Below are positions 17,662 to 26,233 of a DNA stretch of 64,000 nt, one piece after another (positions within the stretch are counted from its first letter, which is position 1; the number at the start of each line of letters is the position of its first letter). Origin of the DNA: Chloroflexota bacterium. Lineage in GTDB: Bacteria > Chloroflexota > Anaerolineae > Aggregatilineales > UBA3940. The DNA lies in the NCBI GenBank assembly GCA_010092885.1, contig JAADYX010000094.1, forward strand, positions 1-64,000, read 5' to 3'. Under the pieces are notes generated by a model. The model searched no databases, was not told where the DNA came from, and was given only the letters and a program-made list of their open reading frames with translations. The translations under genes were made by a program, and so were the position numbers.

Positions 17662-18483
17662 TTACTCGCCAGGTGTGCAGAAGCGCTCCACGATCTGTTC
17701 GGCGCGCTGCGTGTCCGTGTTCGTGAGGAAGGTCTCAACCCATCCGGGTGCATTCGTGCGGATCTGTTCCGCGCGGCCAGCATCGATCAAGCCGTCAGCC
17801 ACAGCCTCATCCAGGCGGTCGTCAAGTTGAGCCAGCACATCAGCGCTGAAGGCGTCGACATCGACACCCGCATCGCCCAAAATGACGGTGAAGCTCTCGC
17901 CTGCTGCCCGCTGCTCAGCAATCTCACAGCGCGTCAGGCCCGTCTGCTCGACGACATCGCCAGTCAGTGCGAGTCCGGCACGTGCCCGCGGCCCTAGGCT
18001 GAGACCACTGCCCTCGCCGAGACAGACACGGGCATAGATCTGCTCAGCACGGTCGGTTTCCTCATTTTCCAGGAACTGTGTGAAACGATCCGGGGCATTG
18101 GCGAGGATTTCGTCAGCGCGTGCCTGCCCAATGCGGCCGTCGGCCACAGCCGCCGTCAGCCGCTCATCAAGACGCTCGATGGCTGTATCCACAACGGTCT
18201 GCGGCTCGATCCCGGCACCCTCAAGCATGCTGGCAAAGCTCTGACCACCGGCCCGTGCCTCCAGGACCTCGCAGCGCGTCAGTCCTGTTGCCTCCACAAT
18301 TTCGCTTTCCAGTGCACGCCCGAAGGCACCGGCACGACCATCTCGCACGCGCTCGAAGATCGGGCCTGCGATGGTATCCATCACTGTGGCTTCCTGAGTG
18401 ACAGCCATTGTACCCGCACCGCCGAGCATGCTCACGGCGACTACCCCTGCGACAAGCTTTGCTACCAGTGTATTCAACATCAT
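17662..18483 (-). CDS. Secreted protein with a duplicated two-cysteine domain
   Basis: I do not recognise the family. The 273-residue product has an N-terminal hydrophobic signal (about residues 5-28), then two copies of a roughly 95-residue unit (about 60-154 and 175-269). Each unit starts with TGLTRCE, contains a SF..(M/I)L..AG segment, then L(D/D)(E/D)RL..AVADG.I, a NAP box, RAEQI, and ends with a second cysteine. The cysteines are Cys71/Cys154 and Cys186/Cys269, exactly 83 residues apart in both copies, so a disulfide within each unit is plausible. The helical AVADGRI pattern resembles small exported proteins of unknown role. It is monocistronic, with an AAGGA site and its own terminator. 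Confidence 0.75.
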   Translation of the reverse strand: MMLNTLVAKLVAGVVAVSMLGGAGTMAVTQEATVMDTIAGPIFERVRDGRAGAFGRALESEIVEATGLTRCEVLEARAGGQSFASMLEGAGIEPQTVVDTAIERLDERLTAAVADGRIGQARADEILANAPDRFTQFLENEETDRAEQIYARVCLGEGSGLSLGPRARAGLALTGDVVEQTGLTRCEIAEQRAAGESFTVILGDAGVDVDAFSADVLAQLDDRLDEAVADGLIDAGRAEQIRTNAPGWVETFLTNTDTQRAEQIVERFCTPGE

Positions 18484-18553
18484 TTCTATCCTTTTCAGGT
18501 TACATTTCTTAAAACCATCTACAGGATAGACAGACGATATTCACAGATCATTG

Positions 18554-19333
18554 TCAGCCTGTAAACGATGTGTAAATCACCCGGAAGCCGATCCCAGTAT
18601 TGCGAAAGCGCGGCCCGAAGGCGACCCGGTTCGGGATTCGCGAGCTCTTCGGGCGCAGGTACCAGGCCCCACCGCGCAGAGCATAGGCCGGATAATCCAC
18701 ATCCTCAACCGCTTCCGGATACACATACGGATCACGCCATGCAGAGCCACACCACTCCTGCACATTGCCGACCATATCCAAGGTGCCATACGGACTGACC
18801 CCTTGCGGAAACTGTCCCACCGGCGACGTGCGCTGCATATCGCGTTGCCCAAGGCCATCATGCACCTCATTGACGTTGGCATAGCCCGGTTGGTAAGTAT
18901 CTCCCCACGGAAAAAGCCGCCCATCGGTGCCACGTGCTGCCTTCTCCCATTCGGCTTCATACGGCAGCCGGTACGCCTCACCAATCCTTGCGCTGAGCCA
19001 CTGCGTGTAGGCATACGCCTCATACCAACTCACCCCCACCACCGGCAGATCGTGCTGTCCAGCCCAAACGGGATTCTCCCACTCAGCTGGCTGTGTGACA
19101 CCTTTCGCAATGCGCCACCGCCACCCCGCCGCTGACCAGTACGCCGGTTCTGTATAGCCACCCGCCAGCACAAACGCACGATACTGCTCCACTGTGACCG
19201 GCGTACGACCGACCCGGAAGGCGGGCAGGTCGATCCGCTGCCGGTCAGCTTCCTCCGCATAGATCCGCTGCTCGGGTGGCACCCCAAAGAGAAACGCCCC
19301 GGCGGGGACCATTACCGTTTCTGGCACTTGCAT
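18554..19333 (-). CDS. Formylglycine-generating enzyme (SUMF1) family protein
   Basis: The 259-residue protein covers the FGE-sulfatase/SUMF1 fold. It opens with VPAGAFLFG, then PVTVEQYRAFV, GVSWYEAYAYTQWLSA, RLPYEAEWEKAARG, FPWGD, NVQEWCGSAW and ALRGGAWYLRP, and ends in GFRVI. All are canonical landmarks. Some members activate sulfatases by oxidising a cysteine, but many bacterial ones are hydroxylase-like or structural ligand-binding domains, and no sulfatase is in this window. There is no signal peptide, so it is cytoplasmic as predicted. It is divergent from folK with only 23 bases between start codons. GAGG lies five bases before its ATG. Confidence 0.87.
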   Translation of the reverse strand: MQVPETVMVPAGAFLFGVPPEQRIYAEEADRQRIDLPAFRVGRTPVTVEQYRAFVLAGGYTEPAYWSAAGWRWRIAKGVTQPAEWENPVWAGQHDLPVVGVSWYEAYAYTQWLSARIGEAYRLPYEAEWEKAARGTDGRLFPWGDTYQPGYANVNEVHDGLGQRDMQRTSPVGQFPQGVSPYGTLDMVGNVQEWCGSAWRDPYVYPEAVEDVDYPAYALRGGAWYLRPKSSRIPNRVAFGPRFRNTGIGFRVIYTSFTG

Positions 19334-19356
19334 GGCTGCCTCGCTAGCCTCTACTC

Positions 19357-19854
19357 ATGGATACAGTCTACCTTGCTGTCGGTTCGAACATTGCCCCCCG
19401 GGAGAACATCCCGGCGGCGATTGCACTGCTGCGCGAACACGTCACCGTCACGGCGATCTCCTCAGTTTACCGGACACCGCCTACCGGCTACCTCGATCAG
19501 GACGATTTCTACAATCTGGCTCTCGCCGTGCAAACCGACCGTGACCCGGAGGGCCTGCGTGCGCTGCTCGACCAGATCGAGCATGCGCTGGGTCGTGTGC
19601 GGGTCAAGGGCAATAAGGCTGCGCCACGCACTATTGACCTCGATATTGCCCTGTGGGGCAGCCGCGCCTTTACCTACACGGATCGCCCACGCCGTGTGCC
19701 GCATCCCGACATATTGGCATTCGCGCATACCGCTGTGCCATTGGCCGAACTCGCCCCGGACTATGTGCACCCGACTGATGGCCGCACCCTGCGTGCCATT
19801 GCCGCGAGCCTGCCCACGGATAACTTTGTGCAATTAGATTTCAAGCCGGAGTAG
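19357..19854 (+). CDS. folK: 2-amino-4-hydroxy-6-hydroxymethyldihydropteridine pyrophosphokinase
   Basis: This 165-residue HPPK transfers pyrophosphate from ATP to 6-hydroxymethyl-dihydropterin in folate synthesis. The N-terminal YLAVGSNI.PREN, the SSVYRTPP.GYLDQDDFYNLAL block, and the catalytic R.RG-like and RTIDLDIALWG (two metal-binding Asp) blocks are all present, as is the C-terminal PHPDILAFAHTAVPLAELAPD. There is no clear ribosome-binding site before the ATG, and the start lies 23 bases from the divergent SUMF1-like start, so the message may be nearly leaderless. Its 3' end overlaps the convergent WD40 gene by 21 bases. No other folate gene is nearby. Confidence 0.95.
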   Translation: MDTVYLAVGSNIAPRENIPAAIALLREHVTVTAISSVYRTPPTGYLDQDDFYNLALAVQTDRDPEGLRALLDQIEHALGRVRVKGNKAAPRTIDLDIALWGSRAFTYTDRPRRVPHPDILAFAHTAVPLAELAPDYVHPTDGRTLRAIAASLPTDNFVQLDFKPE

Positions 19855-20688
19855 ATTGCCTTCTTCATCGCCGACCAACAGGATGTTGTCGCCTATATGC
19901 AGTCCGCACAGGGGTGCGTGCTCAACATCAATCCGTGCCAGCTCCTCACCATCCAGCGCCCACAGCCGGATCGTTTTATCAAACGACAGGGATATAAACC
20001 GGTCCTGGTCAACTGGCACCACATAACGGACAGCATCCGTGTGACCGTTGAAGCTGCGCACCGGCTCCTCTTGTTCGACATGCCACAGATTGATGCGGCT
20101 GTCAGACCCTGATGAAAGGAAGTGCCTCTCGTCGATCAGCGCGATATCGGCCACCCAATGCTCGTGGCCCGCAAAGGTACGCAGCACCTGCTCTGAATCC
20201 AAATCCCACAGCTTGATCGTGTAGTCGCCTGAAGCAGAAAGCAGCCAGCTGTCGGGCAGCAGGATCAGGTCGTTGATCCACTCACTGTGTCCCGTCAGGG
20301 TCTGCAAAGGCGTTTCTGCTTCCAGATCCCACCGCTTGATGGTCGCATCGGCTGAGCCGGAAAGAAACAGCGTCTCGCCAAGATACAGCACCACCCGCGC
20401 GGCATCGGTATGGGCTTCGATAGTCCGATCCACCCGGCCGGATTCCACATCCCACAGTTTAACGGTATGATCAAACGACGCGGTAGCCAGCAGGCTCCGG
20501 TTGGCCAGCACCGTCGCTGACCGGACGACATCGGTATGGCCTTCGTACCGCTGCAGCAGGTCGCCATCCGGCGACCAAAGCTTGACCAGTGTGTCATCAG
20601 AGGTGGTAAACACCGCACCCTCCTCTAAGGGGATAATGGCGCGTATCCAGCCCTCATGGGCATCAGTCACAAAAGGGGCAATCTGCAT
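19834..20688 (-). CDS. Cytoplasmic WD40-repeat propeller protein
   Basis: The 284-residue protein consists almost wholly of WD40 repeats. I count about seven blades, with clear GH....(D/N)...KLWD cores such as SFDHTVKLWD, SADATIKRWD, SGDYTIKLWD, SDSRINLWH and SFDKTIRLWA. It could close into a single propeller. I start at MQIAPFVTDAHEG (20688), because the upstream in-frame residues overlap the divergent promoter region and have no propeller character; GAGG lies eight bases before this ATG. There is no signal peptide. The partner is unknown. It is divergent from the glycosyltransferase gene. Confidence 0.87.
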   Translation of the reverse strand: MQIAPFVTDAHEGWIRAIIPLEEGAVFTTSDDTLVKLWSPDGDLLQRYEGHTDVVRSATVLANRSLLATASFDHTVKLWDVESGRVDRTIEAHTDAARVVLYLGETLFLSGSADATIKRWDLEAETPLQTLTGHSEWINDLILLPDSWLLSASGDYTIKLWDLDSEQVLRTFAGHEHWVADIALIDERHFLSSGSDSRINLWHVEQEEPVRSFNGHTDAVRYVVPVDQDRFISLSFDKTIRLWALDGEELARIDVEHAPLCGLHIGDNILLVGDEEGNLLRLEI

Positions 20689-20712
20689 GGCATTGTCCTC
20701 GTGGTTGCGTGT

Positions 20713-20724
20713 TATCGTACGATA
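20713..20724. promoter_or_regulatory. Palindrome in a divergent promoter region
   Basis: The perfect 12-bp palindrome TATCGTACGATA sits in the 59-base gap between the WD40 and glycosyltransferase start codons. It contains a TACGAT on each strand that could serve as a pair of overlapping divergent -10 elements, or as an operator for both genes. The -35 regions are weak. Confidence 0.4.
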
Positions 20725-20747
20725 GAGTGTACAGTGGGAGAAGCCCA

Positions 20748-22145
20748 ATGAAAATCGTAATGTTCGCCATCAACCCCCTCTATCCGGATCAGGTGTTGGG
20801 CGGAGCACCCAAACATCTGCACAATGTCGCGGTCCATCTCGGTGAACTCGGGCATCAGGTGCGGGTTTACTGCACACAGGATGAGTCACCCATACCCTTC
20901 AACTGGCATGCCAATGTGACGGTGCTGCCTCAGCTGCGTTTCAGTCTGCCCTTTCCGCTGCCGTATGATATACCAGCCTACCACTTTGCCAATGCCATAG
21001 CGGATATCGCCGGCGACCTACGGGATGCGGAGCGCTTCTACATGCACGACGGCGAACTGCTCTTCGCCCCGATTACAAGCCATGCGCCATCTGTAGTCAG
21101 CCTGCGTGACAACGTCTACCCGGAGACCATGGTCGGCGCGTTTAACTTCACCGGGGACGCCCTGATCGCGATCTCACAGTATTCGGCGGCAACGTACAGC
21201 GCGACAGCCGGGCGCTTCTATCCGGATTGGGGTGAACGCCTGCATGTGGTCAACAACGGGCTGGACTGGGAACGCTTTCGCCCCATGCAGCCCGAACGCA
21301 TCTTCGAGTACGTCAGCGTGGATCCGGCGCAGCACGCGATCCTACTGCACCCCCATCGCCCGGAACCCTCCAAGGGATTGGAACGCACGATAGCTGTCGC
21401 CGACCGGCTCATCAAGACCCACGGCATTGATAATCTGCGGGTGCTGACACCGCGCTGGGTGGATTCAGCGACGTCGTCAGAGGTGACGGCCTACCTGGAC
21501 AAACTGCGGCGTATGATCAAGGAGAGAGGCATTGAGGAGCACTTCGTTTTCCACGGGTGGATCCCACAGAGCCTGATGCACGAGTACTACAATCTGGGCG
21601 ATGTGCTGCTCGCGCCAGGGCACTTCGCCGAGGCATTCGGCAATGTACCCTATGAGAGTCTCGGCTGCGGTACACCGGCGATTGTGGCCCGTGTCTCGAC
21701 CCACCGTTCGCTGCTGCCCGACGCCCTAATCGACAAGGTCCACTACGGTGACGATGAGACGATGGCCGCCATCGCTGCTGACATCATCAAAACAGGGCGA
21801 CGCACCTCCCCAGAGACAATGGCCTATCTGCATGAGCATTACGGCATTGCAGCACAGCTGGCCGCCTATGCTGATATTATTCTCAATACGCAGAAGCGTG
21901 GGCCGCTGGCCTACAGGTTCACACCCCAGACCGCTGATACACGTTATGTGCTCGCGCCGTGGTGCTACACTTGGAATGGGAACGTCTTCCACGACTACAA
22001 AGCGGAGCATACCCTCATGCCGGATCTAGTCCGCCTGGTTACGGAGCATCCGGGCGGATTTACGGTTGGTGTCGCGGAACCGGGCGCTGTGGACGCATGG
22101 TACCGGGAGGGTTACATTGTTCCCGAGTACTTTAACCAGATTTAA
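20748..22145 (+). CDS. Glycosyltransferase, GT4-like
   Basis: The 465-residue protein has a GT-B fold. The N-terminal GGAPKHLHNVAVHLGELGHQVRVY is the acceptor-side glycine motif in two overlapping parts. The C-terminal half shows HRPEPSKGLERTI and the nucleotide-sugar block EAFGNVPYESLGCGTPAIVA. I start at MKIVMFAINPLYPD behind GGGAG, not at the earlier in-frame ATG, which lies in the promoter region. The C-terminal 100 residues (from about 365) are an unusual tail that ends VPEYFNQI. Donor and acceptor cannot be named; no neighbouring sugar genes help. Confidence 0.88.
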   Translation: MKIVMFAINPLYPDQVLGGAPKHLHNVAVHLGELGHQVRVYCTQDESPIPFNWHANVTVLPQLRFSLPFPLPYDIPAYHFANAIADIAGDLRDAERFYMHDGELLFAPITSHAPSVVSLRDNVYPETMVGAFNFTGDALIAISQYSAATYSATAGRFYPDWGERLHVVNNGLDWERFRPMQPERIFEYVSVDPAQHAILLHPHRPEPSKGLERTIAVADRLIKTHGIDNLRVLTPRWVDSATSSEVTAYLDKLRRMIKERGIEEHFVFHGWIPQSLMHEYYNLGDVLLAPGHFAEAFGNVPYESLGCGTPAIVARVSTHRSLLPDALIDKVHYGDDETMAAIAADIIKTGRRTSPETMAYLHEHYGIAAQLAAYADIILNTQKRGPLAYRFTPQTADTRYVLAPWCYTWNGNVFHDYKAEHTLMPDLVRLVTEHPGGFTVGVAEPGAVDAWYREGYIVPEYFNQI

Positions 22146-22212
22146 ACCTACCTTAACCTCATCGATGTATGCTTGGTGATGGAGTCCACAACACTAAGGA
22201 GTATTCTTTCCG

Positions 22213-25200
22213 ATGCGCCGATTTCTCATTCCACTGATGGGCGTGCTGGCGGCACTGCTGCTTGCCCCGTCATTCGCGCGTGCAGCCAGCACGGGCGATA
22301 TTTTGATCACCGAATTGATGTACGATCCGGACAGCGACGGCGACTTTTGGGAATACGTTGAGATCTACAACACCACAACATCGGCTATTGACCTCACCGG
22401 CTGGGTGCTGGACGATGGCGACGGCGATCCTCTGACGGGGGCCAACATCGCTGGGGGTACTGTGCCCGGGCGCTCAACCGCCGTGCTCTACATTGCAGAA
22501 ACCAACCAGGCCACATTTGAAGCAGCCTGGGGCACCGGCCTGAACCTGATCCCGGTTACGGATTGGTCCGGGATGAGCGGCGGTGGCGATACCGTTGGCC
22601 TTTGGGACAGCTTCACCGCGTATGACACTCAGAACTTCAACAACACAATTGACACCGTAGACTATGACGATACCGCCCCGTGGCCCGTCCCGGATGGCAA
22701 AGCCTCGATTCAGCTGGCCGCACCGAACAACGACAACGGTGCAAGCTGGGTACTGAGCGTCGCCGGGCAGGACCAGGCATGGCAGAGCAGCGACACCGGG
22801 GATGGCGACGAAAACAACCAGGGTGCCGATGTCGGTTCCCCCGGCACGATCCCGGCCCTGAACATCAAGCCGGATGCCGATGATGTGCTCATCAGCGAGA
22901 TCCTCTACAACCCGGCCAGCACGGAAGACAACGACTGGGAATTCGTGGAACTGTACAACACGACCGGCACAGCGTTCGACATCACGAACTGGGTGATCGA
23001 TGACGATGACGATCCCCCTCTGGCAGCAGCCAACATTCCGGGTGGCACACTGCCTCCGGGTGGAACGGTAGTCCTGTTCAACTCGAACACAAGCCTGGGT
23101 GATATGGAAGCCGCCTGGAGCAGTACACCGCGCTTTGTTCCCGTCTCTGATTGGTCAGCCCTTTCCAACGGCGGCGACCGCGTTGGCGTTTGGGGCAGCT
23201 TCTCAGACTACAACGCACAGGATTTCGCAGGTGTGCTTGACGACGTTGACTATGATGACAGCGGCGACTGGCCAAGCGATGACGGTGTGGCCTCCATCTA
23301 CCTGACCGATCTGGACCTGAGCAACGACGACGGTACCAACTGGGCGCTCAGCCAGGATGGCGTCGCCGGTGCGTACACCAGCAACCCTGCCGGTGACAAC
23401 AGCGAAACCAATATCGCCTCACCCGGCATCGCCCCGATCAATGCGGCGCCGCAGTTCACCGACCTGGCAGGGGGCGCATCTTATGTCCTGGGTGATCCCA
23501 CCCAGCCCAGCTTTACCGGTCCGGGGAATGGCTTCTCATTCACCGTCACCGATGATGCGACTGCTGCCAACGATATCACGGTGACCGTTGAGAACAACAG
23601 CGACCCGTCCGTGATCGACAACTCGGAGATCACGCTGGTGACTGTTGACCAGCCGAACGGTGAGTACCGCCTCGACCTGGGAACCCCTGTGGGCAACGTT
23701 GGCCTGACGGAGATCACGCTGCGGGCCACCGACGATGAGGGGGCCTTCTTCGATACCATCTTCTATGTCGGCGTCTCGCAGGGCGCACCGGGAGCCATCT
23801 ACCCGACCGGCGCAGCGGACGCCTCAGCAGCAGCACCGGTAGACGCCGGCTATATGTTCGTCGCGGACGACGAGGACCAGACGCTGCGCCTCTATGACCG
23901 CGACAGCTCCGGCGCACCGGTGGCAGCCTTTGACTTCACCGACGACTTGGACCTGACCGACTTCAGCGGTGGCACACCGCGTGAGGTGGACATCGAAGGT
24001 GCGGCCCGTGTCGGGAACCGCATCTACTGGATGGGGTCACATGGCAACGCTTCTGATGGGGATGATCGCCCGAATCGCGAGCGCATCTTCGCCACGGATT
24101 TGTCCGGCAGTGGTGCTGCTGCCACGCTGTCTTTTGTTGGCTACTACGCCGATCTGGAAACGGACCTCATCGCCTGGGATGACAGCAACGGCCACGGATT
24201 GGGCGCTGGCTTCCTTGGCTTTGCAGCAAGCGCTGCACCCGGTGTACCCCCCGCAGCCCCTGATGGCTTCAATATGGAGGGGCTGGCCTTTGCGCCAGGC
24301 AGTACGTCGACGGCCTACATCGGCTTTCGTGCTCCGCTGCTTGATACCACCGATCGCGACACCGCCCTGATCGTGCCGGTCACCAACTTCGATGTCATCG
24401 CCGCGGGCGGCACCGGCCCTGCGACATTTGGCGCGCCCATCCTGCTTGACCTAGATGGCTTGGCTATCCGCAGCCTGGCATGCGACAACAGCGGCTGCCT
24501 GATCGTGGCCGGGTCAGCCGATGATGCGGGTGCGTTCCAGATCTACAGCTGGAGTGGGAACGCAGCTGATGCCCCGCTGCCTCGCGATGTGGATCTGACC
24601 AACCTCAATCCGGAAGCGCTGGTTGAAGTGCCTGCCTTCGCGATCGGTGAAGCCTTCCAGCTGGTAAGCGACAACGGCGACACTGACTTCTACGGCACTG
24701 GCGATGAGGCAAAGGATCTGCCCGCCGACGGCCTGAAGAAGTTCCGTGTGGACGAGGTCACTCTGGGCGGTGTTGCCTCACCCCTTGACAACGCAGGTTT
24801 CGAAGAGATCATCGATCCGAGCAACTGGACGATCAACGGCAATGGCAACATCTTCGGCACTGGCCAGGCCTTTGAAGGGGACAGTGTGTTCCTGTTCAGC
24901 GGCAACAGCGCGGTTGAGTTCGTGAGCCAGTCCGTAACCGTGTCCGGCGCCACGGACGATGTAGTCATCCTGCGGCTGCGCATCGGCGGCCAGAACGTGG
25001 CCAGCGGTGGCAACATCGGCGCGCAGGTCGAACTACTTGACGGTGTGTCCACCGTTGATCTCAATCAGTGTGTCACCGGGCAGCGTGGCACGTTCAACTG
25101 GCAGGTCTTCACCTGTCAGATAACTGCTCCCGCTGCATATGATACAATCCACGTTACTATCGGCTGGCAGGGCGTCGCGAGTGGGTTCTTCGGTATAGAT

Positions 25201-25224
25201 GCCGTAGAGCTCGACATCGACTAG
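22213..25224 (+). CDS. Secreted double lamin-tail / DUF3616 protein
   Basis: The 1003-residue exported protein has a signal peptide (about residues 1-25, ending ARAAS). Two tandem lamin-tail domains follow, about 190 residues each (about 25-215 and 218-405). Both have the ELMYDP/EILYNP opening, an EIYNT-like core, a VDYDD strand and a SPGT/SPGI end. A cadherin-like or Ig-like stretch (about 410-525) leads to a DUF3616-like propeller (about 540-855; DIEGAARVGNRIYWMGSHGN, NMEGLAFAPG, GLAIRSLAC). The last 140 residues form a jelly-roll-like module shared with the protein at 40043-42229. The acidic composition suggests calcium binding at the cell surface. Enzyme activity is not evident. Confidence 0.88.
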   Translation: MRRFLIPLMGVLAALLLAPSFARAASTGDILITELMYDPDSDGDFWEYVEIYNTTTSAIDLTGWVLDDGDGDPLTGANIAGGTVPGRSTAVLYIAETNQATFEAAWGTGLNLIPVTDWSGMSGGGDTVGLWDSFTAYDTQNFNNTIDTVDYDDTAPWPVPDGKASIQLAAPNNDNGASWVLSVAGQDQAWQSSDTGDGDENNQGADVGSPGTIPALNIKPDADDVLISEILYNPASTEDNDWEFVELYNTTGTAFDITNWVIDDDDDPPLAAANIPGGTLPPGGTVVLFNSNTSLGDMEAAWSSTPRFVPVSDWSALSNGGDRVGVWGSFSDYNAQDFAGVLDDVDYDDSGDWPSDDGVASIYLTDLDLSNDDGTNWALSQDGVAGAYTSNPAGDNSETNIASPGIAPINAAPQFTDLAGGASYVLGDPTQPSFTGPGNGFSFTVTDDATAANDITVTVENNSDPSVIDNSEITLVTVDQPNGEYRLDLGTPVGNVGLTEITLRATDDEGAFFDTIFYVGVSQGAPGAIYPTGAADASAAAPVDAGYMFVADDEDQTLRLYDRDSSGAPVAAFDFTDDLDLTDFSGGTPREVDIEGAARVGNRIYWMGSHGNASDGDDRPNRERIFATDLSGSGAAATLSFVGYYADLETDLIAWDDSNGHGLGAGFLGFAASAAPGVPPAAPDGFNMEGLAFAPGSTSTAYIGFRAPLLDTTDRDTALIVPVTNFDVIAAGGTGPATFGAPILLDLDGLAIRSLACDNSGCLIVAGSADDAGAFQIYSWSGNAADAPLPRDVDLTNLNPEALVEVPAFAIGEAFQLVSDNGDTDFYGTGDEAKDLPADGLKKFRVDEVTLGGVASPLDNAGFEEIIDPSNWTINGNGNIFGTGQAFEGDSVFLFSGNSAVEFVSQSVTVSGATDDVVILRLRIGGQNVASGGNIGAQVELLDGVSTVDLNQCVTGQRGTFNWQVFTCQITAPAAYDTIHVTIGWQGVASGFFGIDAVELDID

Positions 25225-25245
25225 CTGCTACACACAGGCACACAG

Positions 25246-25282
25246 CACCCCCGGCGGTCAGACCGCCGGGGGTGTTTTCTTG
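25246..25282 (+). terminator. Strong rho-independent terminator
   Basis: CACCCCCGGCGGTC and its exact complement GACCGCCGGGGGTG are separated by one base (effective loop about five bases) and followed by TTTTCTTGT. It closes the lamin-tail gene and also lies just past the end of the convergent DUF5996 gene. Confidence 0.92.
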
Positions 25283-25289
25283 TCGTTTA

Positions 25290-26132
25290 CTAAGGCAGAA
25301 GCGGGCGCAGCCCGGCGTACATGGCCTGACAGGCTTCCTGCACGTAAGTCTCCGGGTCAAGCTGCCGGGCAATGGTCGAGTAGGACAGCAGGATCCCGGT
25401 AAAGGCGTCGGTTTCCCAGGTGGCACCCTCAGGCAGGCGCGGCTCATCGTAGGTCTCCGGATAGGGGTACGCATAAGCATACAGATAGGGGCCCGCGATC
25501 CCTTCGGTATACGGGGCAAAGCCTACGTTGATATGCGGATCCTCAGTCTCGTTGTGCTTTTCTGTGGCGAACCAAAGCGTGGACAGATCAAAGCCATGCG
25601 GCCAAACCACCAGCGGCGTCTGGAAGCCTTCCAGCCGCGCCCGGAAGCGCGCAATCCCCTGGAAGATGATCCACGCGATATCGGCAAAGCTGCCGGCTGT
25701 CTCAACATCGGGCTCAAAGGTGTCACCATCCTCACCCAAACCGCTGCCCTTTTCCTCAAGCGCGGCGTTTACGGTCGCGGTGAGTGTGCCTTCCTCAGCA
25801 TCGCCCAACATATCCTTGAGTGTGCTCTTCGCCATCACCTCGAACAGTTCCTCCGCCAGCGAGTGCTTGGTCTGGCCAACCAGCGGAATACTGGCATCAA
25901 CAGTCGCATCCACCGAGGTGTAGGAGAGGGTCAGGTCTTTGTAGTCCAGGTCAACCTGGCTGCCGTCGGGCAAAACCCCGCTGGAAAGCCCGTAGGGCAG
26001 CGGTATGGCAGCTAGGTGCAGATGATTCTCACGCTCAGGGAGCAGCAGCCGCCGCACCGCACCGACAATCTGGGTGCTCTGGTGCAGCGCTGTACGGGTG
26101 CTCTCCCAATCTTCCAACAGTGGCAAAGGCAT
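25290..26132 (-). CDS. DUF5996 family protein
   Basis: The 280-residue protein matches, from memory, the DUF5996 family of uncharacterised cytosolic proteins. Landmarks are HLHLAAIPLPYGLSSG, LDLDYKDL-like strands, FEVMAKSTLKDML, TPLVVWPHGFDLSTLWF, and a Tyr/Pro-rich YLYAYAYPYPE segment ahead of the C-terminal helix. I start it at MPLPLLEDWEST (26132), which has AAGGAG ten bases upstream; the open frame extends 67 codons further without homology. Function is unknown in the family. A possible -10 (TATCAT) lies in the upstream gap. Confidence 0.75.
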   Translation of the reverse strand: MPLPLLEDWESTRTALHQSTQIVGAVRRLLLPERENHLHLAAIPLPYGLSSGVLPDGSQVDLDYKDLTLSYTSVDATVDASIPLVGQTKHSLAEELFEVMAKSTLKDMLGDAEEGTLTATVNAALEEKGSGLGEDGDTFEPDVETAGSFADIAWIIFQGIARFRARLEGFQTPLVVWPHGFDLSTLWFATEKHNETEDPHINVGFAPYTEGIAGPYLYAYAYPYPETYDEPRLPEGATWETDAFTGILLSYSTIARQLDPETYVQEACQAMYAGLRPLLP

Positions 26133-26233
26133 CTGAGACAGTCTCCTTGTGGGTTTGGGTAATCCGTCCAGATGATAGCATGTTTGTCGCAATCGCATTG
26201 TACGGATTGCGGGGTTTTGCCCGGTTAGGCCGG

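Noticed and set aside
18554..19333. Sulfatase-activating enzyme proper
   Set aside because: No sulfatase gene is present, and the family is functionally broad, so only the family name is used.
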